The notes beneath the pieces were generated by a model. The model was not told the origin of the DNA. It ran no database searches and was given only the letters and a program-made list of their open reading frames with translations. The position numbers were made by a program, and so were the translations under genes. From Spirochaetales bacterium (GTDB lineage: Bacteria > Spirochaetota > Spirochaetia > Sphaerochaetales > Sphaerochaetaceae), in contig JALFRH010000215.1 in the NCBI GenBank assembly GCA_022785155.1, positions 1 to 20,783 on the forward strand: a stretch of DNA of 20,783 nt. The letters are read 5' to 3'. The first letter of the stretch is position 1. Every line of letters starts with the position of its first letter. Positions 1-6,583 of the stretch are shown in pieces.

Positions 1-15
1 GAACAGCTCACGCAT
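1..15 (-). CDS. Start of a minus-strand gene, cut by the window edge
   Basis: An ATG on the minus strand at 15-13 is preceded by an AAGGAG Shine-Dalgarno sequence about 7 bases upstream and followed by four sense codons (M-R-E-L-F) before the window ends. It lies downstream of tRNA-Val on the same strand. The product cannot be identified from five codons; the call rests only on the ribosome-binding site. Confidence 0.4.
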
Positions 16-154
16 TTTTGCTCTCCTTTTACCAAAATTTCTCAATTTTCTAAGCACATATTGGTGCACACGGAGTGTGTTAACCCCCTTATCTAGGCCT
101 AGGAAAAAAGCAATAAAAAAAGCTATTTCCTAAACAGAAAAAGCATTACATCAA

Positions 155-226
155 TGGTCGCGGCAGGGATTGAACCTACGACTTCCACCACGTCAAGGTG
201 GCACTCTCCCGCTGAGTTACGCGCCC
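155..226 (-). tRNA. tRNA-Val(GAC)
   Basis: A 72-nt cloverleaf reads on the minus strand from 226 to 155. The D-stem is ACTC/GAGT, the anticodon stem CCACC/GGTGG with a 7-nt loop and anticodon GAC (192-194), and the T-arm GTAGG-TTCAATC-CCTGC. The discriminator is A and CCA is not encoded. The anticodon reads GUC/GUU valine codons. The acceptor stem GGGCGCG pairs with CGCGACC except at 3:70, where a G faces an A (plus-strand T at 158). All other conserved positions (T8, A14, G18G19, TTC of the T-loop) are present, so the gene looks functional apart from that mismatch. Confidence 0.93.
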
Positions 227-385
227 AAGCAAGAAGAATTTAAATCAAATGGCAGTAGTTTGTCTATAGCTTTTTCAAAATAAATGAAAAAATAAGGTTT
301 CTATAAGGGAATATGAAGTTATTGTTCGTTTTTCATCTCTTCCCAATCCATTCCATTACCCTATAAACTGAAATAGGAGATCCAA

Positions 386-1474
386 ATGAAGAGTAGAGAA
401 ATTAGAGTTATATATGGAAAAGATATTGCAGCCATGACAAGACGTCTTGTTGAAGACTATGACTTGGCTTCAAAGATCGGTGATGTTAATGCAAAGATTG
501 CATTAAAACCAAATCTTGTTGTTGCAACAACTCCTGATACCGGTGCTACAACACACGTTGAGATCATCACAGAAGTAATCGAGTATCTTCAGGAGAAGGG
601 CTTCAGGGATATTTCCATTATGGAGGGTTCTTGGGTCGGTGATGATACGGAGAGAGCCTTCAGAGTCAATGGATACAATAATATTTCCAAGAAATATGGA
701 GTAAAACTCTTTGATCTTAAGAAAGACAAATATGTAAGAAAGAGTGCAGGGGGAATAGATATGGAGGTTTCCCAGAAGGTTCTGGAGACGGATTACCTGA
801 TCAATCTTCCTGTCATGAAGGGACACTGCCAGACAAATATGACATGCGCCATGAAGAACCTGAAAGGAATTCTCAGCGACAGATCCAAGAGATTATTCCA
901 CCAAAAGGGCCTGATGCTCCCCATAGCAGCCCTTAATGCAGTCTATTCACCGTCCCTTACCATTGTTGATAGTATTTGTGGAGACTTGGATTTTGAAGAG
1001 GGTGGAAATCCTGTGGACACAGGCCGTATGATGATAGGCGAAGACAGTGTCCTCATTGACACCTATTGTGCTTCTTTGATGGGTTTTGATATTTCCGATG
1101 TCCCTTATATCTCACTTGGGGAAGAGCTGGGGGCAGGATGCGCTTCCTTGGATAAAGCAAAAATCATTGAACTGAATAAGCCTGAGAATTCCAATGAAGC
1201 CATTCCTCAGCGTTATGCCAGAAGATTATCCAGTCTTACAGATCCCAGATCGGCCTGTTCCTGTTGTTATGCAAACCTTATTCATGCTCTTAAGAGAATG
1301 GAGGATGAAGGGGAGTTGTATGTCCTTAATGGAGAGAGAATCGCCATTGGCCAGGGATGGAGGGGAAAGAGCATGGAGATAGGTGTGGGAGCCTGCTGCA
1401 GCGGGGCCAGGAACAAAGTAGTAAAATGTCCTCCATCAGCCCAAGATATTCTGGAAATGTTGAGGAATCTCTGA
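386..1474 (+). CDS. DUF362 family protein
   Basis: This is a 362-residue cytoplasmic protein with a TAGGAG Shine-Dalgarno sequence just before the ATG. It has the DUF362 hallmarks: an N-terminal KPNLV segment (residues 41-45), a central INLPVMKGH...AMKNLKG segment (139-161), and the later VDSICGD and GEDSVLIDTY stretches. The C-terminal third is cysteine-rich (C291, C293, C294, C337, C338, C348), which could bind a metal or Fe-S cluster, but the regular CxxCxxCxxxC ferredoxin pattern found in some relatives is absent. DUF362 proteins are often annotated as iron-sulfur or uncharacterised proteins; no reaction can be assigned. The stop codon abuts the stop of the convergent Nudix gene with no base between them. 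TATAAA at 362-367 could be its -10, without a clear -35. Confidence 0.88.
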   Translation: MKSREIRVIYGKDIAAMTRRLVEDYDLASKIGDVNAKIALKPNLVVATTPDTGATTHVEIITEVIEYLQEKGFRDISIMEGSWVGDDTERAFRVNGYNNISKKYGVKLFDLKKDKYVRKSAGGIDMEVSQKVLETDYLINLPVMKGHCQTNMTCAMKNLKGILSDRSKRLFHQKGLMLPIAALNAVYSPSLTIVDSICGDLDFEEGGNPVDTGRMMIGEDSVLIDTYCASLMGFDISDVPYISLGEELGAGCASLDKAKIIELNKPENSNEAIPQRYARRLSSLTDPRSACSCCYANLIHALKRMEDEGELYVLNGERIAIGQGWRGKSMEIGVGACCSGARNKVVKCPPSAQDILEMLRNL

Positions 1475-1873
1475 TTATAGGCTATCTCTGAAGTGTCTCT
1501 TGATTTCTTCGATTACGCTCCAATCCGCTGGAAGCCAATCCAAAGCATCGATATCATCGAGAGACACCCATTTTGCGTCTTCATGTTCCAGAAGGGTGAG
1601 CCTGCCCTCGATGAGGCTCGCTAGATATACATCCATTGTGAGATGGAAACCAGGGTAGTCGTAGTCTGTGGTGCAGATCAGTTTCTCGATCTTTATCTTT
1701 GAATCCAGCTCTTCCCTTATTTCCCTTTCCAGAGCCTCTTCACCGCTTTCGCCTTCTTCCCTCTTTCCTCCGGGAAATTCCCACTTGCCTTTATACTCTC
1801 CATATCCTCGCTGTGTGGCGAATATCTTTCCGTCTCTATGTATTGCCGCTGCACTGACTCTTATACTCTTCAT
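1475..1873 (-). CDS. Nudix (MutT/NudG-like) NTP pyrophosphohydrolase
   Basis: This 132-residue Nudix hydrolase carries a complete box, G36-x5-E42-x7-REIREEL (50-56), the Mg-binding helix that hydrolyses nucleoside diphosphate-X bonds. The N-terminus (AAAIHRDGKIFATQR) and KWEFPGGK motif resemble the 8-oxo-dGTP / (deoxy)CTP pyrophosphatases MutT and NudG. A role in cleaning damaged nucleotides is likely, but substrate cannot be read from sequence. In the Nudix box the usual final Gly is Asp57. The frame opens 24 bases further upstream at 1897, but the ATG at 1873 overlaps the MATE stop as ATGA, has an AGGA sequence 8-9 bases upstream and gives normal family length, so it is preferred. Translation is probably coupled to the MATE gene. 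Confidence 0.9.
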   Translation of the reverse strand: MKSIRVSAAAIHRDGKIFATQRGYGEYKGKWEFPGGKREEGESGEEALEREIREELDSKIKIEKLICTTDYDYPGFHLTMDVYLASLIEGRLTLLEHEDAKWVSLDDIDALDWLPADWSVIEEIKRHFRDSL

Positions 1874-3207
1874 TCCTTGATCCTTTTCTCGGTCCATACA
1901 CCACTCTTATATCTTATAAGAAATGCTATGGCTCTAACCACCCAGTCAATGTACATTCCCCACATTACACCGACTATTCCAAAACCCATATATATACCCA
2001 ACACCCTGGCGATAAATACTCTGAAGAGCCACATTGAAAGTATTGCAACAAGCATCGTGTATTTTACATCACCGGAGCTTTTCAGTATGTTCGGGAAGGC
2101 GAAGGATGTAGGCCATACAATGGTGGACCAGAACATATATTCAAAGAGAATCCTGTATGATAGGTCTGCTGTCTCTTGGGAAAACGAGTAAATGGAAATG
2201 ATGGGTTTAAGGAAAACCAGGATAATGACCGCCAGTATTGCCATGGAAGCGTAGGCAATAGCCAAAAAGACCTTTGTCAGTCTTCTGGATTCATCAAACC
2301 GCCCTGCTCCTGCTGCATATCCTCCTACAACCATCAAGGTCTGGCCTGCTGCCTGTCCTGTAATATTTGAAAAGGTTCCAATGTTATCCAAGACTGAAAA
2401 TGCAGCCATGGATGAGGTGCCGCACTGGGCTATGGTCGCTATCATGACAATCTTTCCCAGCTGGAAAATGGAGTTTTCGATTCCTGAAGGAAGTGCGATG
2501 GAGAATATGGTTCCCATCATATTTCCCTGATGCCTGAATTGAAGTATTTTCTCCAGCGGAGCCTGAAGTCCTTTGTTTCTTGATGCGAAAAATAGGATAA
2601 GGGCTGAAATGATACGGGAAATGAGGGTGGATATTCCTACTCCCAGAGCCCCCATGTCGAAGACAAGAATGAAGATTGCATTACCTACGACGTTGATGAT
2701 GTTTGCAATGATTGAAGTCCACATTGTGGTCTTTGTCTTTCCTTGGACACGGAGTATGGCGTTCAAGGAGCTTTGGGAAGCAAGAAAGGGTAGGGAGATG
2801 AGTATGGGAAGGGCGTAATCAAGGGCTGAGGTTATTACCGCTTCTTCGCTTTCTCCATATATAAGACGGAGAAGAGGCTCCTTGAAACCTATGAAAGAAA
2901 GAGACAAAAGGATGGAGACCAAAAGGGTAAGATACATAAGATCCTTTACAGCATTTTTGGCCCTTTCATAGTTCTTCATGCCCAAGAGTTGTCCTACAAC
3001 CACACTTCCACCGGTTGCAAAGGCGGAAAACAGGGCGATGAGAAAGTTCTGTATGGTATTGAAACAGCTGACGCCGCTTACGGCGGTTTCTCCTGCCTGG
3101 GATACCATCATGGTATCTGCAACACCTACACTTACTGTAAGAAGTATTTCGATAAGTATTGGTACGTATAACTTCTTTAGATCTTTTTTACTAAAGAGCC
3201 TTTCCAT
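1870..3207 (-). CDS. MATE family multidrug/organic-compound exporter
   Basis: This 445-residue protein has about twelve hydrophobic segments and the MATE two-bundle pattern. The N-terminus (VPILIEILLTVSVGVADTMM) matches the first helix of the NorM/DinF family, followed by FNTIQNFLIALFSAFATGG and GQLLGMKNYERAKN. It is expected to export organic cations or drugs through the inner membrane using a Na+ or H+ gradient; the substrate is unknown. AAGGAG lies 7 bases before the ATG. It is the first gene of a two-gene unit with the overlapping Nudix gene. The divergent region to the next operon contains an inverted repeat that might be an operator. Confidence 0.93.
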   Translation of the reverse strand: MERLFSKKDLKKLYVPILIEILLTVSVGVADTMMVSQAGETAVSGVSCFNTIQNFLIALFSAFATGGSVVVGQLLGMKNYERAKNAVKDLMYLTLLVSILLSLSFIGFKEPLLRLIYGESEEAVITSALDYALPILISLPFLASQSSLNAILRVQGKTKTTMWTSIIANIINVVGNAIFILVFDMGALGVGISTLISRIISALILFFASRNKGLQAPLEKILQFRHQGNMMGTIFSIALPSGIENSIFQLGKIVMIATIAQCGTSSMAAFSVLDNIGTFSNITGQAAGQTLMVVGGYAAGAGRFDESRRLTKVFLAIAYASMAILAVIILVFLKPIISIYSFSQETADLSYRILFEYMFWSTIVWPTSFAFPNILKSSGDVKYTMLVAILSMWLFRVFIARVLGIYMGFGIVGVMWGMYIDWVVRAIAFLIRYKSGVWTEKRIKE

Positions 3208-3247
3208 TTTTTACTCCTTCGCAACACGTTGAACCTTTACTATTCTT

Positions 3248-3270
3248 TGGTCAATGACTAAAAGTGACCA
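3248..3270. promoter_or_regulatory. Inverted repeat TGGTCA-N11-TGACCA, possible operator
   Basis: Perfect 6-bp half-sites (3248-3253 and 3265-3270) lie 17 bp centre to centre, about 40-60 bp upstream of the MATE start. The spacing would place both halves on roughly the same face of the helix region bound by a dimeric regulator. No regulator gene is adjacent, so the function is inferred from symmetry and position only. Confidence 0.35.
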
Positions 3271-3315
3271 TAGTTTTCCTTTTTAGGTTTTTTTAAAAAA
3301 TATTATGTTTTCCTA

Positions 3316-3344
3316 TTGACCCTACCACCCACATATTTTATAAG
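3316..3344 (+). promoter_or_regulatory. Sigma70-type promoter of the amino-acid ABC operon
   Basis: TTGACC (3316-3321) and TATAAG (3339-3344) are separated by exactly 17 bp; each matches consensus at five of six positions. The predicted transcription start is near 3351, leaving a leader of about 140 bases before the ATPase gene. This is the clearest promoter in the window. Confidence 0.75.
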
Positions 3345-3378
3345 GGGGCTAGATAATTCATTTCAAGGTGTGACGGAT

Positions 3379-3529
3379 ATGATTAGGACCAAAAGAAAGA
3401 AAAGGAGTGAGAGGGCCAGACATGCAGATGCAGGACCCTGTTTTGCTCTATGTAATTCTTTTCTTCCTTCTTTCCGTCCTGTGGATGGGCAATGATAGAA
3501 ATCAAACACTTAAGAAAAGAGTTCGATGA
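3379..3529 (+). other. Leader with two short candidate reading frames ahead of the ABC ATPase
   Basis: Two small frames lie between the promoter and the ATPase. Frame A (3379-3495, 38 codons, very basic N-terminus) has an AAGGTG sequence 8 bases before its ATG and its TGA overlaps the ATPase ATG as ATGA. Frame B (3422-3529, 35 codons) has GAGAGG 7 bases upstream and encodes one strongly hydrophobic stretch (residues about 7-21) followed by a basic tail, like a single-pass membrane microprotein. The ATPase start at 3492 has only a weak GGATGG sequence upstream, so coupling to frame A is plausible. Neither frame has homology support and both may be chance. Confidence 0.3.
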
Positions 3530-4610
3530 TGAAACAATCCCTCTCAAGGATATTAACGTAACCATCAACAATGGTGACGTCATTTCCATAATCGGACCCT
3601 CTGGAACTGGTAAATCGACACTCCTTAGATGTATCAACATGCTCTGTGAACCTACCAGCGGCAGCATTGTCGTTGATGGTCAGGACATAACAAAGCGCGG
3701 ATGCAACCTCAATGAAGTCAGAAAAAAGATGGGAATGGTATTCCAATCCTTCAACCTCTTCGGTCACCTGACGGTCATTGAGAATATTATGAATCCCCAG
3801 ATCACCCTTCTTGGAAGATCAAGACAGGAAGCCTACGACAAAGCTATGTACCTTTTGGATTCCGTAGGTCTCTCTTCAAAAGTATTTTCATATCCAGATG
3901 AACTCTCCGGCGGTCAGCAGCAGAGAATCGCAATTGCAAGAACCCTTGCAATGGATCCCGACATCATTTTGTTCGACGAGCCTACTTCAGCTTTGGACCC
4001 AAGTATGATCGGAGAAGTCCAGTCTGTAATCAAGGTCCTTGCAAAGAGCGGCAGAACAATGATGATTGTCACCCATGAAATGGATTTTGCAAGAAAGATA
4101 TCCAATAGAATCTTCTTTATGTATGACGGAACAATCTATGAAGAGGGTTCTCCGAAGGATATATTCGAGCATCCAAAGAGAGAGAAGACAAGACGCTTTA
4201 TCCAGCGTCTCTCCACACTCTCATACAGAATCGACAGCACTGACTTCGATATGGAGCCTATTATCGAGGAACTCCAGAAGTATGGTGAAAAGCTCTTGAT
4301 TGAAGCAGAACGTCTTACAAAGCTCACTCTTTCCATGGAAGAAATCTGTATCAACAATATTGCCGCTGAATCAGATAACCCCGATATTCTTGTCAAAGTG
4401 GAGTATTCGGAGAAACTCGACGTTTTGACAATGATCATCAAATACAACGGAGAGGTATTCGATATCAAGGAAGCAAAATCAAGTAAGGTCTTCCTTTCTC
4501 TCCTTGAGGAACCTACAACAACTTATGAGCAGAAAGATCTTGTTGAGGACAAAGAGGGATTTAGCCATCAGATCATGATGAACTTCAGATGGCAGGAGGA
4601 GCAGAAATGA
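3492..4610 (+). CDS. Polar amino-acid ABC transporter ATPase with GHKL-like C-terminal domain
   Basis: Residues 1-245 form a complete GlnQ/HisP-type ATPase: Walker A GPSGTGKS (35-42), Q85, signature LSGGQ (138-142), Walker B IILFDEP (158-164, catalytic E163) and H195. Such proteins power uptake of polar amino acids and normally end near residue 240-250. This one continues to 372. The extension (about 250-368) has an LSMEEICINNI stretch with an E-x3-N N-box (E284, N288) followed by an alternating strand KVEYSEKLDVLTMIIKYNG and VFDIKEA, resembling the GHKL fold of RsbW-like anti-sigma kinases but without clear G-box motifs. It may be a regulatory domain. The ATPase start lacks a strong Shine-Dalgarno sequence. 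The stop overlaps the next start (ATGA), so the two products are coupled partners. Confidence 0.92.
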   Translation: MIEIKHLRKEFDDETIPLKDINVTINNGDVISIIGPSGTGKSTLLRCINMLCEPTSGSIVVDGQDITKRGCNLNEVRKKMGMVFQSFNLFGHLTVIENIMNPQITLLGRSRQEAYDKAMYLLDSVGLSSKVFSYPDELSGGQQQRIAIARTLAMDPDIILFDEPTSALDPSMIGEVQSVIKVLAKSGRTMMIVTHEMDFARKISNRIFFMYDGTIYEEGSPKDIFEHPKREKTRRFIQRLSTLSYRIDSTDFDMEPIIEELQKYGEKLLIEAERLTKLTLSMEEICINNIAAESDNPDILVKVEYSEKLDVLTMIIKYNGEVFDIKEAKSSKVFLSLLEEPTTTYEQKDLVEDKEGFSHQIMMNFRWQEEQK

Positions 4611-6115
4611 AAAAAACATTGATTATTTTTCTTATAGCGGCAGTTTTTCTTGCTTCTGCTTTCTCTGCCAGAGAGAAGATCGAGACAATCGAGGACCTTA
4701 ACGGCAGCAATATCGGTGTCCAGACTGCTGTCCTCTATGAAGATCTCATCAGAGACAGGGTTCCTGATTCCACATTCCAGTATTACACAATGCCCAACGA
4801 TATGATCTACGCCCTTACTTCAGGAAAGGTGGATGCATATCTTATCGAAGAGGTAAGCTTCGGTGTCCAGAAGGCAAACCATCCTGAGCTTGAATGCCTG
4901 GAGGAACCAGCAGGATATATCAACGCTACATGTATCATTGGAAACAATAGCAGACAGGATAGGATTCTCAAGGAGATAAACCAGTTCATCAAAGACAGCA
5001 CTGAAAGCGGTCTTATGGATGAGCTCTATGATTATTGGATTGCAGATTTCGATCCGGAGACAGATACCTGCGACATTACAGGCTTTACCGGGGAAAACGG
5101 AACCCTTTCAGTTGCTGTGGAGGGTGGATATGAACCCTTCTCCTTTGTAAGTAATGGCCACCTTGCTGGATATGATGTGGACTTTGTCTGTCGTTTCTGC
5201 CGTGCCTATGGATATACTCCAGAGTTCTTCGAGGTTCCTTTTGAAGCCATTGCTCCTGGTGTAGAGACAGGAAAATATGACTTGGGAATGAATATTGTAG
5301 TAAGCGAAGAGAGAAACGAAACAGGAACTCTCTCAGATGTCTACTATACAACCCCAATACGTCTTGTAATCTTGGGAGAAGATACCAGTGAGATCGGTTT
5401 CTTCCAGAGCCTTCAGAACAGCTTCTATAAGACATTCATAAGGGAAAATAGATGGAAGCTCTTTGTACAGGGAGCCGGTGTCACAGTTCTCATTACTTTG
5501 GCATCCATCGTCTTCGGTACTATTCTAGGCTTTGCAGTGTTTATGCTCTGTCGCCACGAAAACAAAATTGCCAATGGAGTCACAAACTTCTTTATGTGGC
5601 TTATCCATGGTATGCCAACGGTACTGTTGTTGATGATCCTTTACTATATTGTATTCGGTTCCTCTCGTCTCAGCGGCCTTTGGGTGTCTGTAGTAGGCTT
5701 TACCCTTATGTTTGCCATTGCAATGATCGAGATGCTGAGAGTAGGATACAAGGCTGTAGGTAGGGGGCAGTTCGAGGCTTCAACAGCTCTTGGCTACTCG
5801 GATAGCCAGAGTTTCTTCAGAATACTTCTGCCTCAGGCCGCACAGCACTTCCTTCCTCTCTATAGAAATGAAGTCGTCACTCTCATAAAGGAGACTTCAG
5901 TCGTAGGATATATTGCCGTATTGGATCTGACAAAGATCAGTGACCTTGTAAGAAGCAGAACTTATGAGGCTTTCTTCCCATTGATTCTTACTGCAATCAT
6001 CTACTTCGTGATTGCAGCCCTTATGACAAAAGTCGTCAAAGTGGTTGAGAAACGCATCAATCCAAAAAGAAGAAGTCAGGATAAGATTCTCAAGGGTATT
6101 AAACAGTGGGATTAA
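4607..6115 (+). CDS. Fused amino-acid substrate-binding protein and ABC permease
   Basis: This 502-residue protein starts with a signal/anchor sequence (1-21, ending ASAFSA, no lipobox Cys). Residues 25-150 match the second lobe and closing segment of a family 3 solute-binding protein (IEDLNGSNIGVQ, SGKVDAYLIEE). Residues 165-255 match the first lobe (GTLSVAVEGGYEPFSF, AGYDVD, SEERNE with R236, then YYTTP). The lobes are therefore in the order II-I. From 285 onward is a HisM-type permease with five or so helices and a coupling EAA loop, EASTALG...ILLPQ (390-410). The product should capture and import a polar amino acid with the upstream ATPase. The ATG at 4607 is chosen over an in-frame ATG at 4589 because it has AGGAGG 8 bases upstream, the ATGA overlap, and begins the signal peptide. 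Confidence 0.92.
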   Translation: MKKTLIIFLIAAVFLASAFSAREKIETIEDLNGSNIGVQTAVLYEDLIRDRVPDSTFQYYTMPNDMIYALTSGKVDAYLIEEVSFGVQKANHPELECLEEPAGYINATCIIGNNSRQDRILKEINQFIKDSTESGLMDELYDYWIADFDPETDTCDITGFTGENGTLSVAVEGGYEPFSFVSNGHLAGYDVDFVCRFCRAYGYTPEFFEVPFEAIAPGVETGKYDLGMNIVVSEERNETGTLSDVYYTTPIRLVILGEDTSEIGFFQSLQNSFYKTFIRENRWKLFVQGAGVTVLITLASIVFGTILGFAVFMLCRHENKIANGVTNFFMWLIHGMPTVLLLMILYYIVFGSSRLSGLWVSVVGFTLMFAIAMIEMLRVGYKAVGRGQFEASTALGYSDSQSFFRILLPQAAQHFLPLYRNEVVTLIKETSVVGYIAVLDLTKISDLVRSRTYEAFFPLILTAIIYFVIAALMTKVVKVVEKRINPKRRSQDKILKGIKQWD

Positions 6116-6138
6116 TCCTGCTTGGTGCATGATATTTG

Positions 6139-6180
6139 GCGACCTTCCAGTTGGAGATGATTGGAAGGTCGTTTTGTTTT
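6139..6180 (+). terminator. Rho-independent terminator of the amino-acid ABC operon
   Basis: A 10-bp perfect stem, CGACCTTCCA (6140-6149) with TGGAAGGTCG (6162-6171), has a 12-nt loop and is followed by TTTTGTTTT. It lies 24 bases after the permease stop. Confidence 0.85.
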
Positions 6181-6511
6181 CGAAGCTTTGTGGTTTTTGA
6201 TGTAAGTACCTTCTCCTTTTATTGGTCATAGAAAGGATAAGAAGAGAAACACCTCCTGGAGAGCTTATTACACCACAGCGTTGCCAAGGGAATTGGAATT
6301 GGAAACTTTTTCAAGTGATTTGGGGGGAAGATCTATACGAAAGTAAAAAAAGTATTAGGGATTACAATAATAATACGATATTTATTTCTTTGATTTATTC
6401 TCTTCTTGTGCTAGTGTATGTTTAAGGCTTGTTTGTATTTGAGAAGAGTTGTCTGGGAAAGATTCGGGAGCAGTCTCACCAGATTGTTTGAAGTAAGTTT
6501 TTAATCCTTTA
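6181..6511. other. Gene-free interval
   Basis: About 330 bases are AT-rich, with no reading frame that has a ribosome-binding site and recognisable protein character. I see no tRNA, repeat or insertion-sequence remnant. A promoter for the downstream unknown gene must lie in the second half, but no pair of boxes stands out (TTGTTT at 6484 or TTGAAG at 6488 are weak -35 candidates). Confidence 0.5.
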
Positions 6512-6583
6512 GCCTATGCCCCCTCCGGTACCCGACATTATGTCAAGGAAAGGGTACTAGACTCTTATTGTAGGAGGGTAGGC
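6512..6583 (+). promoter_or_regulatory. Structured 5' leader that can sequester the Shine-Dalgarno sequence
   Basis: The leader can fold into nested helices ending directly at the start codon. GCCTA (6512-6516) pairs with TAGGC (6579-6583). After a 4-nt bulge, CCCTCC (6521-6526) pairs with GGAGGG (6573-6578), which is the Shine-Dalgarno sequence. Inside, GTACCC (6528-6533) pairs with GGGTAC (6552-6557), and GACA (6534-6537) with TGTC (6541-6544). This would block ribosome entry in the closed state. I do not recognise a known riboswitch class; it may be a ligand sensor, an RNA thermometer or a protein-binding site. The pairings are seen directly, the regulatory role is inferred. Confidence 0.55.

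Noticed and set aside
61..154. Palindrome CTAGGCCTAG and short CACAC/GTGTG hairpin downstream of tRNA-Val
   Set aside because: The stems are short and not followed by a U-tract in the right place; a tRNA terminator could not be supported.
1838..2191. 117-codon plus-strand frame across the MATE/Nudix junction
   Set aside because: It is antisense to two well-supported genes and has no protein family character.
6222..6425. 67-codon plus-strand frame in the gene-free interval
   Set aside because: It has no Shine-Dalgarno sequence, no recognisable family and uneven composition, and it follows a terminator; it is most likely a chance frame.
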